Shown: one piece after another, positions 37,271 to 47,585 of the stretch | How the letters are laid out: every line of letters starts with the position of its first letter | Position numbering within the stretch: the first letter of the stretch is position 1 | Source: Saccopteryx bilineata | Taxonomy: Eukaryota; Chordata; Mammalia; Chiroptera; Emballonuridae | Length of the DNA stretch: 64,000 nucleotides | NCBI RefSeq assembly: GCF_036850765.1 | Contig: NC_089496.1 | Span: 103,068,267 to 103,132,266, forward strand | Reading direction: 5' to 3' | Notes under the pieces: model-generated | Databases searched by the model: none | What the model saw: the letters and a program-made list of their open reading frames with translations, nothing else | Told to the model about the DNA's origin: nothing | Program-made: the position numbers and the translations under genes

Positions 37271-37666
37271 ATCTAAAACATTGTTTCTTGAGGTGCAACA
37301 TTCTGAGTCCTAGGTGGTGACTAAGAAAGGAACTTTCCACCTGTGGGCTATTTGAAATTCACACCTTTGACCTTCCTTCATGACTCAAGCTCAGAGTCTT
37401 GTTAGGCCCTAAGGAACCCTCCCACCCCCACCCTTATCAGAAAACGTAGTGTATCAGAGAACAGAGTCTGGTGGATGGTGGGCCCCAGCAGGATTTCTGA
37501 TTACATTTCCTATTTAAGGCCCCAGCCCCTTATATTAACCTGCAGGCCTGCAAAGGGGCCTTGGTGCTGGGGGAGACTGGGGTAGGGGGGCTGGGGGGGG
37601 GGGGAGAAAGCCTGGTACCATTCTCAAAAGTTCCAGGTATTGTGTGTGGCATGTTTAGTTGTTTTT

Positions 37667-37730
37667 TTCCTTCTCCTACTTCTTCTCCTCCTTCTCCTCC
37701 TCCTTCTCCTTCTTCTCCACCTTCTTGGTT
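37667..37730. repeat. Pyrimidine-rich (TTCTCC)n tract
   Basis: Imperfect TTCTCC/TCCTCC repeats, followed by an unrelated AT-rich stretch. A 12-nt poly-G run lies nearby at about 37593-37604. Confidence 0.85.
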
Positions 37731-37774
37731 AGGTCTTTTACTTAAATATTTGTCCAGGATTCTTTCTTTTCTTT

Positions 37775-38260
37775 CATTTATTGAGATATAAACATTTATA
37801 GTAAAATACATAGGTCTTCCATTGGATGAGTGTTGGCAATTGTATACATCTGTGTTACCATCACCCAAACCAAACTATTGGGCTTTTCTTTTCTTTCTTT
37901 TCTTTTTAAAGATTTTATTTATTGATTTTAGAGAGAAAAGAGAGAAGGGGAGGGGTGGAGTGGGAAGCATCAGCTCACTGTGGGAGTAGTTGTTTCTTGT
38001 ATGAGCCTTGACCGGGCACTATTGGGGTATTGACCCAGCTACTCCAGCATGCCAGGTTGTGACTTTATCTACTGGGCCACCACAGGGCAGGCAAGATATA
38101 GGGCATTTTTAGCATCCTGTAGAGTTTCCTGTTATCTCTTTCTAGTTAACCCTCTCCCAGAGACAACCACTGTTCTGAATTCTGTATTCAGTTATAAACC
38201 TTATATAAACAGAATCACACATACCATGTTTCTTTATTTATTAGAACAACAAAATGTGTA
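37775..38260 (+). mobile_element. Old L1-like fragment split by the SINE at 37890
   Basis: The left part contains tgtatacatctgtgttacca and tcacccaaacc. The right part resumes with agatatagggcatttt and accctctcccagagacaacc. Together these resemble an ancient L1-type 3' region. Confidence 0.5.
37890..38092 (-). mobile_element. Short VES-like tRNA SINE
   Basis: Reverse orientation: the left end is tttaaagattttatttattg (the A-rich tail reversed), followed by a GA-rich stretch, and the tRNA-like head ends at about 38092 (actgggccaccacagggcag). It splits an old L1-like 3' fragment. Confidence 0.8.
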
Positions 38261-38408
38261 GATATAATCTAATTTCTTTTCTTTTAGAAGGTGTCAAAAG
38301 TTACCATCCCCAAATGTTTGACAGTGGTGGCCTCTGGCTAATGGGAATTTAAGTGATTGTTATATTTTGTTCTTTACACACCTGGCCTAATGTAAAAGAT
38401 GTATACAG

Positions 38409-38790
38409 GACCTGGCTGGTTGGCTCAGCAGTAGAGCGTTGGCCCAGTGTGTGGAAGTCCCAGGTTCGATTCCTGGCCAGGACACACAGGAGAAGCACCC
38501 GTCTGCTTCTTCACCCCTCCCCCTCTCCTTCCTCTCTATCTCTCTCTTCCCCTCCTGCAGCCAAGGCTCCATGGGAGCAAAGTTGGCCTTGGCGCTAAGA
38601 ATGGCTCCATGGCCTCTGCCTCAGGCCCTAGAATGGCTTCAGTTGCAATGGAGCAGTAGCCCAGAGGGGCAGAGCATTGCCCCCTGGTGGGCATGCCATG
38701 TGGATCCCGGTTGGGCGCATGGGGGAGTTGTCTGTCTGCCGCCCCCCACTTCTCACTTCAGAAAAATACAAAAAAAGAAAAAAGAAAAAA
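38409..38790 (+). mobile_element. Rhin-1-like SINE, rightmost young insertion in the window
   Basis: A complete copy whose head reads gacctggctggttggctcag. The A-rich tail has an AAAAAAG pattern. The flanking duplication aagatgta(t/c)aca is at about 38396-38407 and 38792-38803. No comparable insertion is seen from here to position 64000. Confidence 0.93.
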
Positions 38791-39549
38791 GAAGATGTAC
38801 ACAACATTTATAATAAAGTTTGTTGTTGTTTTTTATGAAATGAGGGGACATGGTTCTGGTGGAGAGTGAACAAGCGAGGTTGAGAATGAGTGTGGGATGT
38901 AGGACTGGCAAGGCTCTTGCTAGGGATAAGGTACTTGGTCCACCATCTCAAGGTCAAAGGGTCCTCCTGGCATTTCCTGTCTGGAGTCTTGGTTATCCTT
39001 TTGGATATGGAACTACTTGGCAAAGGATTCCTCCAACCTCAAACTCTTCCCCTTGGATCTTAGCTAAGAAGAAGAAACACTGTCTAAAGCAAGGGTTAAG
39101 AATTCTATTAAAATCATGAAAAAATATACACACACATATAATTTGAAACTCTGGATCACACATTTGAGTTTTAGTGAGATGCATGAGGCAAATAGTTATA
39201 AAGCAAAAGATATAATTGCAAATAAAATCTATGTATACTCTCTGGTCTCTATCATTTGAACACAGACAAGGGGTAGCTCCTTGTCCTGCTTCCTTTATGG
39301 CCCGGCAACCCAGATGGGTACATAGATGGAGAAAAAAATGAGTATAAGAGAGGCATAAATAAAAAGTTTTGAGTCCTGAAATAATATTTTCAGGAAAACT
39401 TAAAACAAAGAGAAAACAACCTAGCAATTTCACAACAGAAGGCAAGGCCTAACTCCGTTGGTTAAATGGTCCCATATGTGTTGTCTGCAGAGCCCAGAGG
39501 CCTACAGTGGGCCGGCCTGGGGCTGGTGCCAGGGCTCTGGGTTAGCTGG

Positions 39550-39690
39550 CTGGGCAGTGAACAAGTTATTTAACCTCACTGAGCCCGTTTCTGCCTCCTG
39601 TCTAAACAGAGGTGATAATGACAATGTCCACCTCACTGGATGGCTGAGGGAGGTGACTAATGTCAGGGTTGAGCAAGGCCTCTGTAAACC
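39550..39690 (-). mobile_element. MIR SINE fragment, reverse
   Basis: Reverse MIR pattern: acaagttatttaacctcact, then aggtgataatgacaatgtcc. Confidence 0.7.
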
Positions 39691-39909
39691 ATATAAACTA
39701 CCTGTATGCCAACCATTTATTGTCACTTCTGGACCCGGAATAAGTGATTTAAAAGAATCCGGGATCCAGGCTCAATAGCCTATGGTTGTTGACTTTTGGG
39801 GGATTGTAACAGCAAAGTTATCTCTTTCTTCACTCTTTGGGACCTGGCGTCCTCACTGGAGTTAAGGGGGTATTTTATAGGAAATAAAAGATAGGGGTGG
39901 GGGTGTCAC

Positions 39910-40110
39910 AGTCAGACAGACCTGGGTTGGAATTCAGATTCTCACAGTTACTAGCTGTGTCTGTGACCTTGGGGGAATCCAAGACATTTCAGAGCCTCAG
40001 TTTTTCTCACCTGGAAAGTGGATATAGACATACCTCAGTGGATAGTTGGGAGGACTGGATGGGACAGATCCTTCAACAGGCGTTTAGCACAGTGCCTAGG
40101 ACAGGTGTCA
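39910..40110 (-). mobile_element. MIR SINE fragment, reverse, near complete
   Basis: Order cagacctgggttggaattca, ttactagctgtgtctgtgac, cagagcctcagtttttctca, ttagcacagtgcctaggaca fits a near-complete reversed MIR. Confidence 0.8.
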
Positions 40111-41169
40111 TCAGTGATAGAAATGGACTGTCCCTCATGCCCTGGGGGGCAAATGAGCATCTTGTTCCCAGGACACCGAAGCAGCCGCTCCTTAAAACCA
40201 GGCTCACGGGGCTCAGAGCAGGAGCAGAATTATGGAACTCTGATGCTAACACAGTTGGAATAAAGTTTTCCACCGCACTGGGCACAGGCAACATGGATCA
40301 CCTGGATGGAGAGGAGACTGCAGACAGGCCAGATGTGCCAAGGCTGCGCTGGGGGAGACGCACAGCCGCAGGGTTGACACTGTGACCCACTCTTCATTTG
40401 AAGGGCTTGGCATCCTGTGTTCAGATGCCCCCCCACCGCGCAGCCAGGCCGGGAGACTGCAGCCATTGGAGGGGGGCGGGGTTGGTAGTTTTATTTTTAA
40501 CGGCATGAGACAGTCTTCCACATCCCCACCCTTAGCTGATCTTAGTTAGCATCTGGGAACCCCAATACCGGACAGAGCGAGAGGGCACAGCCTGCACTCT
40601 CCGTCCAAGTCCACAGAAACTGTTCCCCGAAGGCTGAAGGCCAAGGATTGGACTCGATTAGAGGCGGGGCCGGTGTCCCCGCTGAAACTGGGGCGTGGCT
40701 AGAAGCGGGGAGCTCAAATCACTTGGTGAGATTTTAGCCAAAGTTCACAGTTTTGTTTCACCAACGTCCCTCAGGTAGCCATTGAAGGGTGGTGCTTTAA
40801 AGAAATAAACAGCCGTGGGGGTCTCTGCTCTCTCTTTCCCCTTTGCTAGATCTTTTTCCAAACCCCCATTCCAGTCCTCCTTCCTGACTCCCAGGTCTCC
40901 GAAAGGACCGCCTTCTGTGTATCTGGTTGTAAAGTCAGGTTATTTCTCACCTCTGATCCTTGAGTGAGCCATACCTGACTTCGACACCCACCGCACCCCG
41001 TTCCTCTCCATAGCTGATCTCTGTGCTTCTCGCCGTGTAAGGCGGTGATCGCGTGTGGCTATCTGAAATCCCGGCTCGATCCTCCTGGGCCCACTTGCCC
41101 CCGCCCTCCCACTGCAGCTCCCGGCTGCTTGCTTAGTTCAGTCCTTAATCGCTATTAGAAGCGGACCGT

Positions 41170-41420
41170 AGTTGGGACCACCTGATGTGTAAGCGCTCCG
41201 AGCCCGCACAGCCTTTCCCAGCGCGGGGGCGGGAGGGGGTCAGCCAGCTGCAGCGGCGACCGGCGTGGACCCGCGTGGACCCGCATGGACCCGCGTGGAC
41301 CCGCGTGAGCCCGGAGCGCGGCCGCGCGCCAGCCCGTCAGTGCGGCGTCTGGAGCCCAGAACCTGGGGTGAAAGGCCTCCGTTGCTCTCCCAGGCGCCTC
41401 AGCTGAGCATATGCTGCACT
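41170..41420. promoter_or_regulatory. Small CpG-rich block
   Basis: About 250 bp with frequent CG and the 10-bp tandem repeat. No gene is recognised. Confidence 0.45.
41261..41307 (+). repeat. Five copies of a 10-bp CpG-rich unit
   Basis: The unit cgtggacccg is repeated four to five times with one CA-for-CG change and a diverged last copy. It lies in a CpG-rich block at about 41170-41420. Confidence 0.85.
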
Positions 41421-41769
41421 CTCCAATTCATTTTTAATTCATGACATCAGTTTAGGGACCGTCGGAGGCTCTAAACAGCCTCTTTCAAAACCAAAACAAC
41501 GAGCACGACGCCAGCGTGGAGCGGAGGCGGCTCCGGGTCCGCAACTTGGTCTCTTCTGTCCCCAGGGAACGGGCATTTGGGAAACCACTTTTCAGAGGGG
41601 ACCCGCTGTCCCTCACGAGCGAGCTACCATCGCCCCGCCTTTCCCTGGGGCCGAAATTGGACTCCAGGGTATTTGTTATAAAGACATCGCCGATGTCAAA
41701 GTGGTTTCGATTAGGACTTTATAACGTTGCATTAAAAACGATCAAGTATGTACTTGCAGGGAGATTAAA

Positions 41770-42015
41770 GGCGCCCCAAATATTTTTACACATATATAAA
41801 AAAGAAATATATGAATATATATATATGGAACTATATACAACATTTAATATGTTAATAATGTAATGTAATATAGGAACTAGATGTTAAATATATGTTCAAT
41901 AGTATATAACATGATGAAACTATTAAATACATATTATATGTTAAGTAATACACAATACAAACGAACCATATATATGTATAATGTATTATAGATCACGTAT
42001 ATCGTAAACCGAATG
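41770..42015. repeat. TA-rich low-complexity island between CpG-rich blocks
   Basis: About 245 bp dominated by ATAT/TATA motifs, abrupt against GC-rich neighbours on both sides. No transposon structure is seen. Confidence 0.7.
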
Positions 42016-42779
42016 TCCTCTTTTGAAATATCCCAGGCGCGGTATTGCTTGAGCCTCAGCTCAGTACAGGGCTCCCGGGAGGCAGGAGGGGGGCGCACAG
42101 TGGTCCCCAACCCTGTTATCTGCCATCCCAGTCCTTGTCCCTTCGCAGGTCCTCACACGCCCGTCTGGGGGTAGATGTAAAGACCCTGAACGACCAGCTT
42201 CGTACCGGAGTGGCAGTTAGCAGACGATCTCTCACAGAGGTCACACTCCGTCCCGTCGGGGAGTTTCCGTAAGTGCAACTTGAGGGCATCCTTCCCCGCG
42301 TTCACTGCAAACCCCCGAGCCCGTGGCGTTCGGCCCCGGGAGCTCAGATCGGAGTGTTCTGTCTCAGGTGAAACGACTTTAAGTGCCATTTTCCAAGGTG
42401 GGCATTTAGAGGCCATTTGGAAGTTGAAACGAATCTTTATACGCAAGACCTGAACGTCGCAGACGCCCTTTAAAGCTGCGGTTAGAAAGGCGGTTAAGAA
42501 ACCCGCGATAGCCTGCAAGGAGACGGTTCAAAGCAAAGCAAAAGGCACAGTTAGGATTTTTTTTTCTTGACCGCGCACACAAGTAGTGCAGCCTGATGAT
42601 AATTGGGTGCGTCTACTCTTCTCGTGCCGGGGAAATAGGAAAAAATACTCTGACAGAGAAGTTACCCTAATGAATTACAGCGTTTAAAAGGGGGAAATAT
42701 CTCCATGGCCGTTGTTGGCTTACTGGCAAACTAAAACAGCCTGTGTGGGAATTCGTTTTTCTCCAGTAACCTAGAAGGA

Positions 42780-44090
42780 ACCGCAAATCAATTGGGTGGC
42801 AGGCGGGGCGCGTGCTAAACGAGGGCTCTTGTCGATGGGAGCGCGCAGTGCCCCTTCTCAGAGAAGCTTTTCGACCCAGTGCCTCTGCCGACACCCAGGG
42901 CCCCGGCGGGAGGCCGGGCGCACGCCGCGGGGAGCGCCTGCTGCTGGGGCCCCGCGGTCCGCCGCCCGGAGGCGCCGCCGCGCGAGCAGCTTTTATTTGC
43001 AGTCTCTTTTACCTCTCCACTTCTAGTTCTCTCCCCTCCCAGCGCCCCGCGGCGGAGTGTTACACAAGACCTGTCGTCCGCGGGCTCTCACCTCAGAGTC
43101 AATATTATCTCAGATGGGCACAATAGACTGGAATGAAAAGCTAATATTGAACCAATGAGGTCCCTGCCCGCGCCGCCGCGATGCCACCCTTTGTTGCGCA
43201 GCCGGGGCGAGCCGCTCGCGACCGGCTAAGCGGAGGGCGGCTGAAGTCGGGCCTTTCCAAGTCCCCGCCGGGGTGGGGGACCCGCGCACCCTGCGCGGAC
43301 GCCCAGTCTGGCTTCGGTCGCCCGCAGGCTCCTGGGAACCCCGGGCTTCACTCTCAGGTTCTCCTCTAGCCCCTGGAGGCTGGCGGCGAAGCCGAGGCCC
43401 CGCGGAGCAGCAGGGGAAGCGGGCGCACCACAGGCCCCGAAACTAGGCGCCAATATTGGAGCGGGTTTGGTGTGTCCATCCTCCGGGCACTGGGGGCAGG
43501 GGGGAGGGCAGCTCTGAGCCCGAACTAGAGGACTTTCTGCTGCTCGTCCTGGGGGCAGCCTGGCCACCTTGCGCACCTCTGTGATTAAAGGCCTCCAGGG
43601 CCGTGGCCGGCTAGCGGCCGCCGGGTGAGGGGGTCTGCGCGGGCTGGGGGCGGGCTGTGGACCCTGCGAAAGCTCCCGGCCCCTGGCTGTTCTTCTGTCT
43701 CCCTAGCTCGCAAAGGCTGGACAGAGCTAGGGACGCAGAGGTCGCTGGACGAGGGGCCTGCGGGCAGCAGCGCTGGCTTTGAGAGAAGCCCAGGCCACAC
43801 TTCTGTTTTTCTGTCCGCTGGTGCTGGCACCCATGGTGGGCACCCTCGGAAGGTTCAGGGCCACTTCGAGTCGCCCACACAGCAACGCGAGGCTGCGGGT
43901 GCGCGGCGCCTGGGTCGCGCCTCTGAGCACGCGCCAGGGCTGCTCCTCGGCTCCCTGCCACAGAGGCCGCTGGCCGCCCTCGAGTCCGATCCCGGGGCTC
44001 GAGTCCGAAAAGGGTGATTGGGGAGAAGGGGGCCTGGGACGAGACCGAACCCGGAAAAAATTGTCCTGGAGGACAATGGTGGGCAAGCAA
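42780..44090. promoter_or_regulatory. CpG-rich block upstream of EMX2
   Basis: Dense CG dinucleotides, notably 42900-43060 and 43180-43450 and on to about 44050. Many open frames on both strands reflect GC content, and no protein family is recognised. It is a possible island of the EMX2/EMX2OS domain. Confidence 0.55.
43099..43150. promoter_or_regulatory. Inverted TCAATATTA pair beside a CCAAT box
   Basis: tcaatatta (43099-43107) and taatattga (43142-43150) are exact reverse complements 34 nt apart, and accaat (43151-43156) abuts the second arm. It sits at the right of a CpG-rich block (42.78-43.06 kb). It could be a promoter or enhancer core, for example for the antisense transcript (inference). 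Confidence 0.4.
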
Positions 44091-44217
44091 GCATGGGAGT
44101 TACACACGGTAGGGCCGCCTGCCTGAGCCTAGCCGAGTGGGACGGAGACCTCGTCTGTCTGTCCGTGCTCTTTGCCTTCTCTTCTTCTCATTGGCTTAAA
44201 TACAGGAGTCTGGCCAC

Positions 44218-44250
44218 GGGTGGGGTGGGGTGGGGTGGGGTGGGTTGGGG
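44218..44250 (+). repeat. (TGGGG)n tract with G-quadruplex potential
   Basis: Six to seven consecutive G-runs of three or four separated by single T (one TT), in the CpG-rich segment upstream of EMX2. Confidence 0.85.
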
Positions 44251-45399
44251 CCGAAAAGAAGGGGCAGAAAGGGGCAGAGGGGAGGCGGGGCTGTCCCAGG
44301 GTTCTTCCTGGAGTGACCACTGCATGCACCCCAAGGGCTGAGAGTGCTTTGTGTAAACCTCTCTGAGCCTCAGTTTTCTCATCAGGAGAATGGGTAGCAT
44401 GACCCCTTCCTCACCAGACTGAGACGTTCACTTCTATCCTGGGGGTGAGCAGCCATGATTTTAAACACTAAAACTCAACACAGGTGAGTGGAATTGTTCT
44501 TTTAAGTCTTCCCCACATCCTCCCCAGGTTTCACAGAGAGTTTCATGTCCAAGAGAGAAAGCCTCCACTTTCCTTCTTTTTTCACACAGCCATGATCCCC
44601 TAAGCATTATCCCAGCCCCCAGAGTCCAGAGGAGAGGTACTAAAAGAAGTGACAATTTCCTGAAAGAGAGGCTGGTGAGATGTCAGCGTTTCAGAAGCCA
44701 CCCCTAGCTTCCCAGGTGGATTGCTGCTTATAACCCCAAGAGTCTCCTTAAATGACTGGACTCCACGTCACAGAACCGGAAACTGGGGTTAAGAGCAGTT
44801 TCAAACGAAAAGATGCCTGAGAACACAGCAGAGGTGTTGGAATGTGCGTCCCTTGCCTCCTATGCTGGTCTGGTGGCCCAACGGAGGTCACCTTGTCTAC
44901 CTCTGGGATCACCTAGCAACAGGGGATGCCCTTGTGCTCCAAAGGAACTGCAGCTTCTAGGGACTTTGGAGGGGAATGTGACAACCCACACTAGGGGGAG
45001 GAGAGCGTAGGGGAGACAGAGTTGTCACCACCTTTGCCTAGACAGTCGCGGAGCAAGGGCACCCATATTTTCTAATTCCTCTGTCCGGCCTGTGGCCAGC
45101 CAGTCTACCCCTCATCCAGCCTTGCTTGGCCTTAGATTTTCACTCCAAGGCAGGTGAAGGAGAAAGAGACCTGCTCTTTTGATTGTTTTGTTGCTTTCAA
45201 TAGTGAATCAAGACGTCTGTCGAGGCGTTGACGAGTTTTAACGTGATGAAGGAGGTATAAAGCTGGACGGTCAGGCCCTGCGTGTGGATCCACACAGAGT
45301 TCCTGGCTCTGAAACCCTGGATCTCAAAACCCATAGACCTGGGAAGATCCTAACGCTCAGAGCTTCCTGCTAGCGTTCGGAGAAGGACAGCGCTTGCTG

Positions 45400-46320
45400 A
45401 CCGCAGCTGGGGCGGCAGAGACACAGGGACCAGGGTCCAGACTCCTGAGAGGGTGCAGCCTCCCAGGTGAATACTTGGAACAATTATGCGGTTAATGTCA
45501 CACGGGTTTCCAGCGAACCTCGCGGATTCCTCGACCTCACTTCACCGGCGGAGCCAGGCTTTCCTGGAACCGACGGGGGCCCATGCGATCCAAGAAGACG
45601 GCTGGTCACTCGGGCCCCATTGCGGCCTCCCAGTCCGGCGATTAAACACTACGGTTCACAATAATCACCATGACCCTTGTCTCGGGGAGACTTCGGCCGG
45701 CCTCGAGGGGGCGTGAAGCCGGGAGAGTCTTAGCCAGCGACCCCAGTTCTTCCGACAGCATCCCAGGTAGGGCCAGGCCAGGACATTATGGGCCCATTTT
45801 CTGAGCCACCGTGGTCGGGCCGTGGGATCTGGGACTTCAGGCATGGAGTTGCGCGGTAGCTAGCTATGGCCCTGGCACAGGAGAGCATGACCACCTCGTC
45901 CTTTTTAGAGCAGAACCTGCCCCCTCTGCCCTTTTTGTATCCTTTGCAAGGAAGCCCGAATCCTAGTGGAGCTGGAATTCTAGCGTGAATGTTGAACTCT
46001 GCAGCGGACAGCTGGAGCTACTGGAGGGAGTGGGTCCCCACTCCAAGTCCTCCTCTCTCCTCTGTGGCCGGCGAACCTCCTTAGACTTCCTGTCCCAGCT
46101 CGGACTGCAGTCGCGCCAACAGGTTGGCAGTGGGGCGCAGCTCCAGCACTTCAGGGTGCCCAGGACTCAGGCTCCGCGGGGAGCTGGCCCGCGCCCAGCT
46201 CTCGCCACTAGGCGCCGCTGCGCGCTCGTGGATCCGGGTCCCCGGCCGCTACGCCTGCCTACCGAGTGGGCTCTCGGGAAGGAGTCCAGATAGGGATTTG
46301 ATATAACAATTTTAAAACAT
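45400..46320. promoter_or_regulatory. CpG-enriched block
   Basis: Raised CG content compared with flanks, without recognisable coding sequence. The limits are approximate. Confidence 0.4.
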
Positions 46321-46689
46321 TTTAAAGGTATTAATTCTCTTCGTTTTCTCGCTGCCGCCCTACGCGTTCGGAGAGGCTGAGTGACTGGGAATCACAGTGG
46401 GATGGAGGAAATCTTAACCCGCCTCGAGGCCTCCCCATCCAGGGACACCTTTCGCATGGCTAGGGCCCTGGAAAGGGCTCTCACCCTTCGTCGATGTCCG
46501 CGCTTCCTGCTGCCTGGAGGGCGCACAGTGTGGGCTCACGAGGCCCGATGACCTGAGGGTCTTAGCCACAGAGAGCTGATGCGGCAGTGTGTGTGCGCTC
46601 TGTGGGCCGGACAGCACTCGGCCATGGCCTAACAATGTTCCGTGAACAGCGACTACACCGAGCATCGGCTCCCTCATTCCTCTCAACAA

Positions 46690-46780
46690 CTGTTAAGATA
46701 CTGATATTTCCTTTCCACGGATGAGGAAAACGTGGCTCAAAAAGGTGAAGGTCACACAGGCAGTGACCCCAGGCGCCACT
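46690..46780 (+). mobile_element. MIR SINE fragment
   Basis: A short MIR piece: ttccacggatgaggaaaacg followed by ggtgaaggtcacacaggcag. Confidence 0.6.
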
Positions 46781-47139
46781 TGGGCAGGCCAAGCAGGACA
46801 CCAGTCAGGGAGAAGCATTGCTGTTTGCTCCTCCAAAGGCGGATCTGAGGGGAGGGGGCGTGGAGGAAAACAGAGCGGGAGGTTTGGGCGATCCCCAGAA
46901 ATGTCTACCTTTTCATGACTCCCACTACTCAGGAATCCAGGCCTGGCTCACCCTAACATGCCCCTACAGAAGCCCTAGCCTTTTAGGAGCACAGAGGAGC
47001 TCATGGCAGGAGTGTGAGACCAGCAATAGCTATGTTTGTACAACTTTATTGTTCAATCTTGAAGCCCGGCAGCAAACCCTGGAGGTGAGGAGGTAAAAAT
47101 GATAACATCAACTTCAAGGATAGAAGCTCATTTTTATTG

Positions 47140-47300
47140 CAGCTCGTATGTGCTAGCCAGTGCCTAACCACATTGCTTGGCTTATCTCATTGGGCAGCCC
47201 CTAGGGGCCAAAATACTATTCTTTATTCCCATTTCATACAAGAGATAACAGAGGCACAAGAAGGCAGGTCACTTGCCCAAGTTTACCCCAGCCTGGGGCA
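47140..47300 (+). mobile_element. MIR SINE fragment
   Basis: MIR pattern: tgctagccagtgcctaacca, cttatctcattgggcag, attcccatttcatacaagag, gtcacttgcccaagtttacc. Confidence 0.75.
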
Positions 47301-47484
47301 GGATAATGAAGTATAACTCACATAAGAGTAAAACTCACCCACTGTAGCGTACAGTTGGTTCTATGAGTTTTGAAAAGCATGCAGAGACCTGCAATTACCA
47401 TCAGGAAGTAGAGGGGTTCTGTCACTCCCCCAAACAGGCCTGACTCCTACCCTCCACAGCTGTGCACTCAGTGCAAGCCATATT

Positions 47485-47585
47485 TTTACAGTTGACAAAA
47501 TGGAGGTTGGGAGAGGTTGTGTAGTGTTACCCAAGATCACTCGACTAGGAAGTGTCAGATCCAGGATTAGAACCTTCATTAAGCA
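47485..47585 (+). mobile_element. MIR SINE fragment
   Basis: MIR 3' half: ttttacagttgacaaaatgg, ttacccaagatcactcgact, then ccaggattagaacc. Confidence 0.65.

Larger units (their letters stand above)
38804..41169. other. Non-coding stretch without a gene
   Basis: Two reversed MIR fragments and single-copy sequence whose GC content rises from about 40.5 kb. This is the start of the domain without young insertions. Confidence 0.5.

Noticed and set aside
42780..44366. Many 60-160 residue open frames in the CpG-rich block as a novel gene
   Set aside because: Frames are open on several strands at once, as expected from GC-rich DNA. No splice-consistent chain or domain was found.
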